The notes beneath the pieces were generated by a model, which was given only the letters and a program-made list of their open reading frames with translations, searched no databases and was not told the origin of the DNA. A stretch of DNA of 64,000 bases. Origin: Pseudomonadota bacterium (lineage in GTDB: Bacteria; Myxococcota_A; Polyangia; Polyangiales; Polyangiaceae). Shown piece by piece: positions 1 to 9,250 of the stretch (its first letter is position 1; each line of letters starts with the position of its first letter). Both the position numbers and the translations under genes were made by a program. The stretch covers positions 1-64,000 of the forward strand of contig JAFAER010000122.1 of NCBI GenBank assembly GCA_023423895.1, given 5' to 3'.

Positions 1-1297
1 TGGCAGCGGAGCCCTTGCCGGCGCGGATCGAGCTTCGACTCTCGTAGCGAACCGCCGCATATTCACTGCCCCACGCGCGGAGAGGCGGGATCTGCTGGTG
101 TGAGACGTCGCAATAGGACGTCATGTCTGTACTCGGATAGATCGTGCACGTCGACCCACCGAACGTCCCGATGGGCTTGTTCGACTCGATGGGGCTTCCG
201 ACGAGCGCGCGCGGCTGCGTGATCTGCAGGATCTCCCCACGCGCGAGGTTGTAGATCTTCGTTGGTCCGTCCGCGCTCGCCGTCCCTCCGGGCAGCTCGA
301 TCAGGTCGTCGTTCGGACGAATACGCACTTCCGTATCGTCGTGCGCGGCGATGATTTGAAGCGACGGGTTCATTCCCGATCTCCCGCGATCGATCGCGTC
401 CCATGCGTCGACGACGAGATAGTTCGTGTCCCATGCGCTGGTCGGCAAGAGGACCGTCGCCGCGGGGATGTAGCTCTTGGCTCCACCATACGGGTAGATC
501 GAGTAGGCACTGACGGGCCTGTCCGTGGTGACGTTGAACGCCGCGCCTTCACCCGAGTAGAGGGGGATCGTGGGCTCGTTCGATTCCATCGCGGCAGGAA
601 ACGGGCACCGGATGTGGTCGGGATTCCCAGCTGGAGGGTCGGCGCTCTGATGCAGGAAGACGATCGCAACCTCGCCCGGTGGAAGTGGCCCCTGGAGGAG
701 CTCGTAGTCCACCTCTTTCCCTCGCGTACGCGGGATCGCGACGCTTCGCGACAGATCGAGCTTCTTGCCCTTGAACTCGACCTGGATGTTCACGGGGCTG
801 TTCCAGGTATTCGCGACGAACGCCGCAAGGCAGGAGTTTCGATGATCCTGCAGCAGAGTGGTCGAGGGAGGGCCACCGACCGTTGCGACGGAAGACGTGG
901 TCCAGAAGGAGCACCCGATCGTCCCTTCGTTCTTTTCGGCGCTCGAACAGGCGGCCACGCACGAGCCATTCGCGCATCCCATCTCGGGAGGGCATTCGCT
1001 CACCACTGCTCCCGTACACCCGCTCAGGACCGAATGAAGATCCCGAGAGCAGACGAACGTCTCGCAGGCGTCACTGATCGGAGCATCGGCCGCGCCGAAC
1101 CCACCCGCGTCCGCGTGCTCGAACGACAGACGCTCGGCACCTCCACCACATGCGCTCGTCACGCCGAAGGCGCCCACGATGCCGCTCCAAACGACGGGCA
1201 CGAGCCGCCCGAAGCGCTTCCACGCCGAGACGGGGCCGGAGGGCGAGCACGCCCGCGTTTCGTCGTGCCCATCTGTCGCCATCGGTGCGCTCTTCAT
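1..1297 (-). CDS. IgGFc-binding-like lipoprotein, cassette A last gene (3' end outside window)
   Basis: The frame is open from an ATG at 1297 to the window edge, so about 432 N-terminal residues are seen and the C-terminus is missing. After a basic N-terminus and hydrophobic stretch there is a lipobox-like TSAC, suggesting a lipoprotein. The rest is collinear with the protein at 51341-53158. Shared features are an N-terminal Cys-rich segment (CxxxCSRDL), a GCSFWT block, FVANTWNSPVNI versus MVANTWDVPVHI, the blocks PLPPGEVAI and YSIYPYGGA, and ATVLLPTSAWDTNY. That family resembles the N-terminal domain of IgGFc-binding proteins (myxobacterial PF17517-type proteins). It lies 30 bp downstream of the RCC1 gene and is taken as the last gene of cassette A. 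Its function is unknown; cell-surface adhesion or binding is inference. Confidence 0.82.
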   Translation of the reverse strand, partial: MKSAPMATDGHDETRACSPSGPVSAWKRFGRLVPVVWSGIVGAFGVTSACGGGAERLSFEHADAGGFGAADAPISDACETFVCSRDLHSVLSGCTGAVVSECPPEMGCANGSCVAACSSAEKNEGTIGCSFWTTSSVATVGGPPSTTLLQDHRNSCLAAFVANTWNSPVNIQVEFKGKKLDLSRSVAIPRTRGKEVDYELLQGPLPPGEVAIVFLHQSADPPAGNPDHIRCPFPAAMESNEPTIPLYSGEGAAFNVTTDRPVSAYSIYPYGGAKSYIPAATVLLPTSAWDTNYLVVDAWDAIDRGRSGMNPSLQIIAAHDDTEVRIRPNDDLIELPGGTASADGPTKIYNLARGEILQITQPRALVGSPIESNKPIGTFGGSTCTIYPSTDMTSYCDVSHQQIPPLRAWGSEYAAVRYESRSSIRAGKGSAA

Positions 1298-1327
1298 CGC
1301 TGCATCCTCGAAACTCCGCTGCTCGTC

Positions 1328-2728
1328 TCAGAAAACGACGGTCTGCGGGCTGTAGTGCGGAAGGTCGTCCCTGACGCCGATCCCGAGCTGGCCTTCGGCG
1401 TTGCTGCCCCAGCACTCGACCGAACCGTCCTCGATCAGCGCGCACGTCGCTCGGTCCATCGCTGCAAGTTGAACAACCCGAGCGCTCGAGCCCTCGACGA
1501 GGACCGGCTTGAAGAGGACGTCGGCGTTCCCGGCGCCGAGCTGGCCATTCGTATTGTCGCCCCAGCAATAGGCCCTCCCCGCTCGGGTCCAGGCGCATGT
1601 CGTGATGTTGCTCGCGGCCACGTCCGCGATGGCGCCTGCGCCGAGGATGGTGACGAGGAAGGGAGCAAAGACGTCCGACTTGTTGCTGTTCCCAACGGCT
1701 CCGGTGGCGTTCTCTCCCCAGCAGTAGACGTCTCCTCGAGAGACGGCGCAGGCGTGCTGCGCGCCGGCGACGACGCTCGTGACCTCGTTCAGCCCGGGGA
1801 TCTCGAGGGGGTCACCGTCGGGAGAGAACGAGGTCTCTCGCGCCAGCGCATCCTTCAGTCCCCCGTTCCTCCATTCAGCCCCGCCCCAGGACAACAGCGC
1901 GCCGTTGTCGCGAATGGCGAAGCCGACACGCATCGTCCCGGTGCCGGAGAGCACGTGACGGTAGCGGAGCCCGACGGGGCCGACGACGCCGCTCTCGATC
2001 GGCAGATACCCTCGGCCGAGCTGCAAGGCGGAGTTCTCTCCCCAGCAGTACATGCTTCCGCCTGCGTTCCCGTTCGTTCCCAGCTCGCCGACCGCACATG
2101 CGAACGCGCCGCCCACGTCCACGCGACTCGCGAAGGGCAGCCCCTCGACGCGAGTGGCGCTCGGGTGAGGCTGCGTGTCAGTCACGACCTGATCTGCGCT
2201 GAGCCCGAGCTGCCCGCGCGTGTTGGCGCCCCAACACATCACGGAGCCGTCCTCGAGGCGGGCACAGCTCGTCCCGACACCCGACACGCTGATCTGGGTG
2301 ACCTTGTCGACGTTCGCGACGCGCACGGGTCGCGCCGAGTACGGCCCGCTGGCCGCTCCGCCGTCGGCGGCCCCCGCGTCGCCGTCTGCAGGCGTCTCGG
2401 CCCCGAGTTGTCCGCTCGCGTTGCTGCCCCAGCAGCGAACCGTCTTGTCCGCGAGGAGCGCGCAGACGTGGCTGCCTCCCTTTGCGGCAAGCGCGGTGAC
2501 ACAAGGCGTGACCTTGCACGTGAGCGGCACGGAGACCTCCGGCGCGTCTGCGTCTGCGTCCGCGCTGGAGCCGTCTCCGTCGCCGGCGTCGACCGTGGGC
2601 GCGGGGTCGCTGCCAGCGTCGTCCGCGAACTGTCCGAGCTCTCTGTCACTGCCCGAGCACGCGCCGCAGAGGACACCTGCTCCCAGAAGGAGAGCGACGA
2701 TACGAGTCGTCGTGGAGATGAGGCGCAT
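1328..2728 (-). CDS. RCC1-repeat lipoprotein, seven repeats (cassette A)
   Basis: 466 residues. The N-terminus has a basic start, a hydrophobic stretch and lipobox LCGAC, followed by an Asp/Ala-rich linker. A Cys pair (CKVTPCV) opens the domain. Seven RCC1-type units follow, recognisable by motifs such as RCWGSNASGQLG, YCWGENATGAVG and YCWGDNTNGQLG, the number expected for a closed seven-bladed beta-propeller. The RCC1 fold is a protein-interaction scaffold; the eukaryotic chromatin role does not carry over to a secreted bacterial lipoprotein. It starts 4 bp after the stop of the upstream propeller gene, so it is in the cassette A operon. It has homologues at 16052, 39062 and 11270. What it binds is unknown. 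Confidence 0.9.
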   Translation of the reverse strand: MRLISTTTRIVALLLGAGVLCGACSGSDRELGQFADDAGSDPAPTVDAGDGDGSSADADADAPEVSVPLTCKVTPCVTALAAKGGSHVCALLADKTVRCWGSNASGQLGAETPADGDAGAADGGAASGPYSARPVRVANVDKVTQISVSGVGTSCARLEDGSVMCWGANTRGQLGLSADQVVTDTQPHPSATRVEGLPFASRVDVGGAFACAVGELGTNGNAGGSMYCWGENSALQLGRGYLPIESGVVGPVGLRYRHVLSGTGTMRVGFAIRDNGALLSWGGAEWRNGGLKDALARETSFSPDGDPLEIPGLNEVTSVVAGAQHACAVSRGDVYCWGENATGAVGNSNKSDVFAPFLVTILGAGAIADVAASNITTCAWTRAGRAYCWGDNTNGQLGAGNADVLFKPVLVEGSSARVVQLAAMDRATCALIEDGSVECWGSNAEGQLGIGVRDDLPHYSPQTVVF

Positions 2729-2732
2729 CAGC

Positions 2733-3917
2733 TCAATCCTGGCGGTCGAGATTGCGGTGGAGGGCGATGTTGTCTCCGACGACCCAAACGTCGTCGGGTC
2801 CGCTGCCGGATACGGCGTGCAGATTGTTGTGCAGGACGTCCCAGCTCTTGGCCGTCGCCGTGATCGTCAGGGAGGAGCCGTCCCAGTGATGCACGCGTCC
2901 ACGTGACGAGGCGACCCAGACGTCGTTCACGCCTGAGCCCCAGATGGACGAACGTCGCTTCATGGTTCCAGAGACAGGCACGCTCTCCTCGGACCAGCCG
3001 TACGCGCCCCCGTCGCCGGCCGGCGCCGCACGGAGGACGCTTCCCCCGCGGACCCAGAAATTCTGCCGGTCGAAGGCCCATATCTTGAAATAGGAATCGT
3101 TTCGGCTGGCGCCAGCGATCGTCGGCTGAGCGATCCAGCTCGCGCCGCTCTCGAGAAAGATGCGTGGACCGCCGTCGAAGAAGTCCGTCTCCCTTCCGGT
3201 TACCCACACGTCGAATCCCGAGCACGATACGGAATAGAGCTCGTGGCCGATGCCCGGACTGGATCTCTCCCATGACGGGTTTCCGTCCTCTCCGGACGCT
3301 CCGGTCCACCGAAGCACGGTGCCCTCCACGCCCACGATTGCCATGTTTCGCGGGCGCTGCGCGTCGCGCGACGCTTCGCAGATCTCCATGAGGTCGGTCG
3401 TCGTTCCGCTCGGGATCGACGTCCAGGTCGTCCCCTCGTGTCCGCGAAAGATCGCTCCCGCGGCGCCGACGAGCCAGATCTCGCCTTCATGGTCGCCCCA
3501 GACTCCATAGAGCGGCGTCTGCGCGTCCCAGACCACGTTCCACTGCGCGCCGTTCCAGCGCAGGACGAGGCCCTCCTCACTGACGGCCCAGGCGCTGTTC
3601 GGCGCAGGCACCCAGACGTCCATGAGCGTGAGGGTCCCGCCATCGGGGATCGGGAGAGGCGTCTCGCACCAATCCACCGTGCAGTTCGGGACGCCGCCCG
3701 CATCGGCGTCGTCCGCCGCATCGCTCGCGTCGGCCTCATCGCGCGCGTCGGCTGTACCCGCGTCGACGAGGTCTACCTGAGCGGCGTCCGTGCTGGCGTC
3801 GCCATTCTGGTCGTTCGTGGCGGGAGCCTCACCGGTCGCGCTGGAGCACGCGGCGAAGCCCAGAAGGACGAGGACCGTGCCGATCGCGCTTTGCCTGGGA
3901 AAACACTTCATGATCAT
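2733..3917 (-). CDS. DVWVVG-repeat propeller-like lipoprotein (cassette A, second copy)
   Basis: 394 residues with a signal peptide and lipobox (FAAC), then a long Asp/Ala-rich linker. The family opening CxxxWCxTPLP follows. About seven degenerate WG..xDxWxVG repeats can be picked out, for example VWGDHEGEIWLVG, IWGSGVNDVWVAS and VSGSGPDDVWVVG at the C-terminus. The pattern predicts a seven-bladed beta-propeller. No catalytic residues are recognisable. The ATG overlaps the upstream stop as ATGA, implying translational coupling. It is a diverged tandem paralogue of the preceding gene at 3914-5107; both belong to a family with seven members in this window. Confidence 0.87.
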   Translation of the reverse strand: MIMKCFPRQSAIGTVLVLLGFAACSSATGEAPATNDQNGDASTDAAQVDLVDAGTADARDEADASDAADDADAGGVPNCTVDWCETPLPIPDGGTLTLMDVWVPAPNSAWAVSEEGLVLRWNGAQWNVVWDAQTPLYGVWGDHEGEIWLVGAAGAIFRGHEGTTWTSIPSGTTTDLMEICEASRDAQRPRNMAIVGVEGTVLRWTGASGEDGNPSWERSSPGIGHELYSVSCSGFDVWVTGRETDFFDGGPRIFLESGASWIAQPTIAGASRNDSYFKIWAFDRQNFWVRGGSVLRAAPAGDGGAYGWSEESVPVSGTMKRRSSIWGSGVNDVWVASSRGRVHHWDGSSLTITATAKSWDVLHNNLHAVSGSGPDDVWVVGDNIALHRNLDRQD

Positions 3918-5107
3918 TTCGTTCCCCCGGCCGGGCCTCGATGAAGGATGACGCGCTCGCCGACGACCCAGACGTCGTCAGGCCCGCTCCCCCAGATGCC
4001 GTAGAACGGGGTCGACGGTGGCAGTGACGGGACCTTCGAGCGAGCCCAGCTCACGCCGTCGCCGTGAAGGATCGTGTTCTCGTCGCCGATCGCCCAGACG
4101 TTCGTGGAGCTCGTCCCCCAGACCGCGCGCAGGTGCGTCGTGATCGTGGAATCGGAGATGGCCCACCAAAGCTCTCCGCCCTCGTCGTAGGTGTAGTGGC
4201 GGATCGTGCCGTTCTCTCCCACGGCCCAGACATCGTCGGAGGCGGTCCCCCAGACGCCGGTGAGGTGCTGGCGCGTGTTGCTATCCGTCTGGGTCCATTC
4301 CGCGGCTCGGTTCCAAAAGCCGTCCGAATGGAGGATCCGCCCGGATTCGCCGACGATCCAGATGTCCTTCGGCCCCGTTCCCCAGATCCCCGTGAAGTTC
4401 ATCCCGGGCTGCCCCAAGGCGTAGTGATCGAGAGCCACCGTCAGCTTAGTCGTGGCGCCGCTCCATCCGTCGGAGTGCCGGCACTTGTTGACGATCCCCG
4501 ACGAGAACGAGCCCAGCGGGCCGAGAAGGAGCCATACGTCCGTCGCGCTGCTGCCCCAGATGGCCCGAGCCGACGTATCGCTGAAGTCCTGGAGCTTCGG
4601 CGTCGCGATGGTCGACCACACGGCTGCGCCGTCGTTCCAGCCGTCAGCATGGAAGATCTCGTTGACGCCGAAGGCCCAGACGTCGTTGGGCCCGCTGCCC
4701 CAGATCCCGAAGAGCGGCTTCGGCTGCCCGGCATCGGTCAGGACACGCTGCTGGCTCCACGTGGCGCCGTTCCAGCGGAAGACCGCTCCGCCGGATCCCA
4801 CCGCCCAGACGTCGTTCGCCGAGCTCCCCCAGATTCCGTAGAGCGCCACCTTGTCGTTGGGCATCTCGACGCGACACCAGCCGTCTTCGCTGCAGCCTTC
4901 CGGCGCGCTACCGTCGCTCGCCGCCCCATCCGAGCTCGAAGCGTCCGTCGCTGGAGTGCCAGGGATGGTCTGGCCGCCTCGTTCGTCCGGACCGGCATCC
5001 GCGGTCGCGTTTGCGCCACTCGCAGCGCAACCGGCGGCGCGGACTCCGAACAGGATCACACCGGCGAGCCAGAGGACTCTCCGACCGATAAAAGCCATGT
5101 GCCCCAT
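3914..5107 (-). CDS. DVWVVG-repeat propeller-like lipoprotein (cassette A, first copy)
   Basis: 397 residues from the ATG at 5107; an ATG at 5098 is an alternative. The start shares its A with the upstream stop (TGATG), the same junction as at 41652 in cassette C, which supports this choice over longer frames. A signal peptide and lipobox (AAGC) are followed by a Gly/Asp/Ala linker and the opening motif GWCRVEMP. Seven repeats are clear, including IWGSSANDVWAVG, IWGSGPNDVWAFG, IWGTGPKDIWIVG and IWGSGPDDVWVVG. A seven-bladed propeller anchored to a membrane is the likely fold. Role and ligand are unknown. Confidence 0.9.
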   Translation of the reverse strand: MGHMAFIGRRVLWLAGVILFGVRAAGCAASGANATADAGPDERGGQTIPGTPATDASSSDGAASDGSAPEGCSEDGWCRVEMPNDKVALYGIWGSSANDVWAVGSGGAVFRWNGATWSQQRVLTDAGQPKPLFGIWGSGPNDVWAFGVNEIFHADGWNDGAAVWSTIATPKLQDFSDTSARAIWGSSATDVWLLLGPLGSFSSGIVNKCRHSDGWSGATTKLTVALDHYALGQPGMNFTGIWGTGPKDIWIVGESGRILHSDGFWNRAAEWTQTDSNTRQHLTGVWGTASDDVWAVGENGTIRHYTYDEGGELWWAISDSTITTHLRAVWGTSSTNVWAIGDENTILHGDGVSWARSKVPSLPPSTPFYGIWGSGPDDVWVVGERVILHRGPAGGTK

Positions 5108-6243
5108 CAGTGCGTCACTCCCGGTGGGCAGGGTTCGACTGCGCAGACGCCATCGATGCACGCTTGCCCCGTCGCGCACGCCGTCCCGCACGAACCGCAA
5201 TTCTGAGGATCTTTCCGCAGGTTGGTCTCGCAACCATCGGAGGACAGGTCACGATTGCAGTCGGCAAATCCGATATTGCAGCTACTTCCGCAGCGGGCGA
5301 ATCGGCAAGTCGGCGTCGCATTTGCGTACGATGGACATCGGACGCCGCAGGCGCCGCAGTTCATCAGATCGGCTTCGAAGTCCGGGAGACAATCGCAACC
5401 GCTCGGGCCCATGTCGCACTGACACGTTCCATTCAAGCAGACTTCGCCCGCGGCGCATTCGACGCCGCAAGCTCCACAATTCTCGCGGTCAGCGGCCACG
5501 TGGATTTCGCAGCCGTTGTCCTGCTTCGCATCGCAATCGGCAAAACCATTTTGGCACTTGAGGTTGCCGCAGCCGGCATTCTGACAGCCGTAATACATGT
5601 TCGCGGGCGGCGGATCTCTGTCGGGAGGATTGCCGTAACAGAACGTCCCGCACGAACCGCAGTTGTAGTCGTCCGAATCCAGATTTACGCAGTTGCCCCA
5701 GCAGGAGGCCTCGCCTGGCTTGCACCCAAGGCAGACGAAGTTTCCACAGATGGTGTCCCCGGGACAGGCGTTGCCACACGTGGCGCAGTTCTCTTTCCTA
5801 CTCAGCGGAGTCTCGCAGCCGTCTTCGATACGACCGTTGCAGTCCGCCCAAAAGTTCGAGCTGCACGACATCTGGCACGTGCCGCCGACGCAGATCCACT
5901 TCGCGTGGAGCTCGGAGCTTCTCCAGTCTTCCGTCGGGCACTTGTTACCGCAGCTGCCGCAGTTCTCCGGGTCGGTGGAGAGATCGACGTCGCAGAGGAA
6001 CCGAGAAGTCGAGCACGTCGCCCATGGTTCGTTGCACTTGTCGCTCGGGCACATATCGACGAGCGGAGTCTCGGGTACGCTCACCTGGGCATCGCCGCCG
6101 TCGGGGCTCCCGGTGAACGAGGGCGGCTGCGCTCCAGCGTCCTCGTCGAACCCACGTCCGAGATAAGTCTGGGTGGTGCACGCCTGCACGAGGATGCTCG
6201 CGATAGCGAACACGCACGTGAAGCCAACGGTGCGACGTTGCAC
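5107..6243 (-). CDS. Cys-rich NCGxCG-repeat lipoprotein (cassette A)
   Basis: About 378 residues. The start is taken as GTG at 6243 because AAGGAG lies 8 nt upstream and the product begins directly with a signal peptide ending in lipobox VQAC; a longer in-frame start lacks this. After a linker come six Cys clusters of the form NCGSCGNKC, NCATCGNAC and NCGACGVEC, separated by segments with DGCE and DCN motifs. The spacing suggests tandem disulfide-bonded modules. Automated annotation sometimes gives such myxobacterial proteins enzyme names; nothing here supports an enzyme. It follows the anti-sigma gene after 59 bp and heads the lipoprotein part of cassette A. Confidence 0.88.
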   Translation of the reverse strand: MQRRTVGFTCVFAIASILVQACTTQTYLGRGFDEDAGAQPPSFTGSPDGGDAQVSVPETPLVDMCPSDKCNEPWATCSTSRFLCDVDLSTDPENCGSCGNKCPTEDWRSSELHAKWICVGGTCQMSCSSNFWADCNGRIEDGCETPLSRKENCATCGNACPGDTICGNFVCLGCKPGEASCWGNCVNLDSDDYNCGSCGTFCYGNPPDRDPPPANMYYGCQNAGCGNLKCQNGFADCDAKQDNGCEIHVAADRENCGACGVECAAGEVCLNGTCQCDMGPSGCDCLPDFEADLMNCGACGVRCPSYANATPTCRFARCGSSCNIGFADCNRDLSSDGCETNLRKDPQNCGSCGTACATGQACIDGVCAVEPCPPGVTH

Positions 6244-6302
6244 GATTCGATCTCCTTGGGATATTCGAGGAACCTGATCGGGTCGCGAGCGAGCGCTCGA
6301 GC

Positions 6303-7061
6303 TCACTCGGGCACGCCACCGTGCATCTTGGCCAGGGTGGCGCTGACACGGCGCGCGAACGGGCCTTCGTGATGCTCGGCGAGGAAGCGGGAGCCGAGGC
6401 GGCGGGCTTCGTCCGTGCGCCCAGCTCGGGCGAGGGCTTCGACGCGGAGCACGGACACCTCGACGGAGAACGCGCCGTGAGGAAAGTCCCGGTCGTACGA
6501 GTCCAGGAGCCGGAGCGTCTGCGTCGGCTCGTTGCTCCCGAGCGCGGCTCGAGCCGCTTCGATGCGCGCGATCTCGCGACCGAGCGCGTCGCTCGACGCC
6601 GAAGCCGCGGCGCCGACAGGGGCCGCTCTCCTCGGAGGAGCGTCGAGAGCGGGGGCGTTCGGCAAGGAATCCGGCGTCGCGACAGGCGCCTTCGCCACGC
6701 CGTCGTCGTCGTTCTCGACGTGGTCGGTGCCCGCGCTGGCTGCCGGGACGGCGAGCGCAGCGACGGCGGCCGGAGCGTCCCCGGTCGAAGGGGTGCGGTC
6801 GGCGAAGGCGAGAGAGGTCACGCCGATCGCGGCCCCCGCGAGCACGACGAGCCCAACGCCATGGAAGTAGGAAGCGCCCGAGGTCCGGACGAGGCGATCG
6901 CTCCAGCGCTCGGAGGACGCAACCACGGGGACGCCGAGTGCCGCGAGTGTCTGCTCGCGCGCACCGGGGCGCGAAGCATCGTCCTTCGCAGACTCGAGCA
7001 GACTCCGCTCACGGTCGTTCGCCGCGCCTCGGAGGAGTGGTTCGAAGTCATGGTTCGTCAC
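6303..7061 (-). CDS. One-TM putative anti-sigma protein with TPR-like C-terminus (cassette A)
   Basis: About 252 residues from a GTG at 7061 that overlaps the sigma-factor stop as GTGA; AAGGAGG lies a few bases upstream. The N-terminal part is soluble, followed by one TM segment (VGLVVLAGAAIGVTSLAF), a Pro/Ala/Ser linker, and a helical C-terminal domain with the family pattern AARAAL..(N)..LRLLDSYDRDFPHG..RVEALARAG. That domain resembles tetratricopeptide or outer-membrane-assembly-lipoprotein-like repeats. The same architecture sits next to the sigma gene in all four cassettes, so an anti-sigma role is inferred from position and topology. No zinc-binding HxxxCxxC motif is visible. Confidence 0.82.
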   Translation of the reverse strand: MTNHDFEPLLRGAANDRERSLLESAKDDASRPGAREQTLAALGVPVVASSERWSDRLVRTSGASYFHGVGLVVLAGAAIGVTSLAFADRTPSTGDAPAAVAALAVPAASAGTDHVENDDDGVAKAPVATPDSLPNAPALDAPPRRAAPVGAAASASSDALGREIARIEAARAALGSNEPTQTLRLLDSYDRDFPHGAFSVEVSVLRVEALARAGRTDEARRLGSRFLAEHHEGPFARRVSATLAKMHGGVPE

Positions 7062-7645
7062 GGCTTTCCTCCTTGGCCTCGTGCTTGAAGCCGCGTGACG
7101 GCGGCCTGAAATTCCTGCCGCGCGCGTCTGAGGCGCGTGGCGACCGTTCCGAACGGAAGACCGAGCAGCTCTGCGATCTCCGTAACGGTGAGCTCTTCGA
7201 GCTCGAACAGGACGAACACGGCTCGGCGATCCTCGGGGATGCTCGCGAGGATCTCGTCGAGCGTGGCACGCTCCTGTGCCCGAGCCACAGCGGTCTCTGC
7301 GGTCGGCCCATGCGCGATCGACTCGGGCGAATCGCTCTCCGCGACCTCGCGCTCCCGTACGGCCGCGAGATCGCGCCGGACGTTCGCGGCGACGCGCATC
7401 ACGATGCCGAAGATGAAGCTCCGCTCCTTGTCGGGGTGGATGCTCGAGAGCTTCTGCGCGAGGACGAGGAAGACGCGCTGGGCGGCGTCGTCGGTCTCGG
7501 GCGGCCTCACGCCGAGGCGCCGAAGCGAGCGCCACACGAACTCGTAGTACTCGATCGTGAGCTCGCGCAGACGGACCTGGGAAGCCGGGTCCCGCAAGGA
7601 TCCGACCTCGTCGGCCGTCAGTCTCGCTGTCTGTGAGGCAGCCAC
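7058..7645 (-). CDS. ECF RNA polymerase sigma factor (cassette A)
   Basis: About 195 residues. Region 2 is seen in YYEFVWRSLRRLGV and TDDAAQRVFLVLAQKL, and region 4 in ALLxLPxGTVATRLRRARQ, a helix-turn-helix with the usual ECF signature. Regions 3 and 1 are absent, as in group 4 sigma factors. GTG at 7645 is chosen because GGAAGG lies 6 nt upstream; an in-frame GTG at 7660 is an alternative. Its stop overlaps the start of the putative anti-sigma gene (GTGA). It probably directs transcription of its own operon, but the target promoter is not demonstrated. Confidence 0.92.
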   Translation of the reverse strand: MAASQTARLTADEVGSLRDPASQVRLRELTIEYYEFVWRSLRRLGVRPPETDDAAQRVFLVLAQKLSSIHPDKERSFIFGIVMRVAANVRRDLAAVREREVAESDSPESIAHGPTAETAVARAQERATLDEILASIPEDRRAVFVLFELEELTVTEIAELLGLPFGTVATRLRRARQEFQAAVTRLQARGQGGKP

Positions 7646-7771
7646 GAGCAACCTTCCCACTCGGTGCCATGTCGACGAGGCCGCGATCGTATTTCACAAA
7701 CGACGCCGGTCTCGCGAGCAGCCGAGCCCAGCCGTTGCTCAGCGGTCGCACGAGCTCGGCCGTAAGGCGCC

Positions 7772-8845
7772 TCAGGGCAAATGCCCCACGACGGCCCCTC
7801 CGAGAAAGGGCACGACCCGTGGGGCCTCATAGACGAGCGTGGCGGGCTCGAACAGGAGCTCGTTCCGGATCAAAGGTGCGCGCACACCGCCGAGCAGCTC
7901 GAACGACATGGCCCGGAGCGGTCGCCACGAAATCCGCGCCGTGGCGCCCGCGCTGAGCCACACGGCCGCCCGAGCCCGCGAAGGCAGCGGCTCGATCACG
8001 ATCGCTTCGAGGACTCCGCCCTCGGCGTTCAAACATGGCCCGACGCGCAACGTGGGCTGCCGGACGAGATCGCCGCAGCCGGTCAGGGCCACCTCGTTCC
8101 ATTGAAGGCCGACGGTCCCGAATCGAGAGACCCTGTCCTCGCGAAAGCTGCGCCGGACGCCGACCCGGACGAGCGGCGCGAAGCGCCCCGGAAAGCCGAC
8201 CTGCCCGAAGAGACCCGGCATCACGACGAGCGCACGGTTCGCAGAAACCTCCACGCTCGTGCCGAGGGCGAGGCCGACCCGCGCGCGAGGCTCGGGTGAT
8301 TCACGAGGCGGAGGTCGTGACAGCGCCGGCCGCGAAGGTCTGCTCGGCTGCGCCGGCGCCTCGAGCATGGGCGACGTCGCCGCCGGCGACTCGGGCAAGG
8401 GCGACGTCGCCGCCGGCGACTCGGCAGGCGCGGACGGCACGGGCACGTCACCTCCTTCGAGGCCGATCGCCGCCATGACGACGAGCGCGGCGAGAACACG
8501 ATCGCACGACGCGGCCGACGCTGTCCGCCGGGCACGCTCGCCGGCCGCGATGAGCGTGATCGTGCCGTGGCTCGTGCCGCCGCGCCGCTCGACGCGCACC
8601 GCGACGTCGACCGCCGGTTCGTCCTCCGCGGCCTCGCGAACGTGAGGGAGCCTCGCGCGCAGCCGCTCGAACGTCGTCGGACGTTTCGGGCACGCGTCAT
8701 GGACGTCTTCGGTGATCCGAACCGCGATCGGGGCCGTCTCCGAGGCGCTCACCGAGCTCGATGCGCTCGTGAACGCCGCGAACACAGTGAGCGCCCACGC
8801 CCGGGCGACCTTTGCTTGCGGCGACTTCCCGAAACGCACGGCCAC
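7772..8845 (-). CDS. Secreted protein, predicted beta-barrel C-terminus (cassette A first gene)
   Basis: About 357 residues if it starts at GTG 8845, giving a signal peptide (hydrophobic AWALTVFAAF, then SVSAS); the frame is open further upstream to 8992 and the start is uncertain. An N-terminal domain with a conserved early ACP motif and a later Cys is followed by a Pro/Ser-rich linker and a C-terminal half made of alternating hydrophobic strands with paired Cys. The same layout is found at 22693-23844 and 58467-59579, always immediately upstream of the sigma gene. The outer-membrane barrel is inferred from strand pattern and a terminal hydrophobic segment. It could act as receptor, channel or assembly factor for the lipoproteins. 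Confidence 0.72.
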   Translation of the reverse strand: MAVRFGKSPQAKVARAWALTVFAAFTSASSSVSASETAPIAVRITEDVHDACPKRPTTFERLRARLPHVREAAEDEPAVDVAVRVERRGGTSHGTITLIAAGERARRTASAASCDRVLAALVVMAAIGLEGGDVPVPSAPAESPAATSPLPESPAATSPMLEAPAQPSRPSRPALSRPPPRESPEPRARVGLALGTSVEVSANRALVVMPGLFGQVGFPGRFAPLVRVGVRRSFREDRVSRFGTVGLQWNEVALTGCGDLVRQPTLRVGPCLNAEGGVLEAIVIEPLPSRARAAVWLSAGATARISWRPLRAMSFELLGGVRAPLIRNELLFEPATLVYEAPRVVPFLGGAVVGHLP

Positions 8846-9250
8846 GAGCGGTCGAGAAGAGCACGGAAGTACGTCGCCGGCGAGCGCGAGGCACGCTCCT
8901 CCGAGTGCGAGCGCCTGCAGGCCCGCGAGCCGTGGGGCGACGAGGAAAGCCTGCACCTCGATTTCTCGCTGCCTGGCGACCCGGCTCGTCACTGCGCTCC
9001 TCCGGCTTCGATTTCCGGCGCCTCTACCCCCGCGCGCAGGTTCGAACTGTGCCGGCTACCGAGGTCTGCATGACCTCGTAAGGACGATGAAGACGTCAGC
9101 CGAGACGCGCTCGATGCAGACGTCGAGCGCGCCGCGCGCGAACACGGCGCTGTCGCATGCTGCCGGAGCGTGCACCCCGTGCGCCGCGCTCCGCACGGAG
9201 GCCCCTGATCGTAGGAGACCGAAGGTCGCCAGCTTGTTACAAACGAGGGC
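8846..9250. other. Intergenic region between divergent genes
   Basis: No convincing gene is seen on either strand. It must hold the promoters for the leftward cassette A and the rightward NHL gene pair. The leftward frame of the preceding gene stays open to 8992, so part of this stretch may be coding. Confidence 0.4.

Noticed and set aside
1328..2728. Chromosome-condensation role implied by the RCC1 name
   Set aside because: The protein has a signal peptide and lipobox, so it is outside the cytoplasm; only the propeller fold is shared.
341..2863. 840-codon plus-strand open frame opposite the RCC1 gene and its neighbours
   Set aside because: Arg/Ala/Asp-rich translation with no domain; it spans several well-supported minus-strand genes. 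GC-rich antisense shadow.
5107..6243. Enzyme assignment for the NCGxCG proteins, as given by some automatic annotations
   Set aside because: The sequence is a Cys-rich repeat lipoprotein; no enzyme fold or active-site motif is present.
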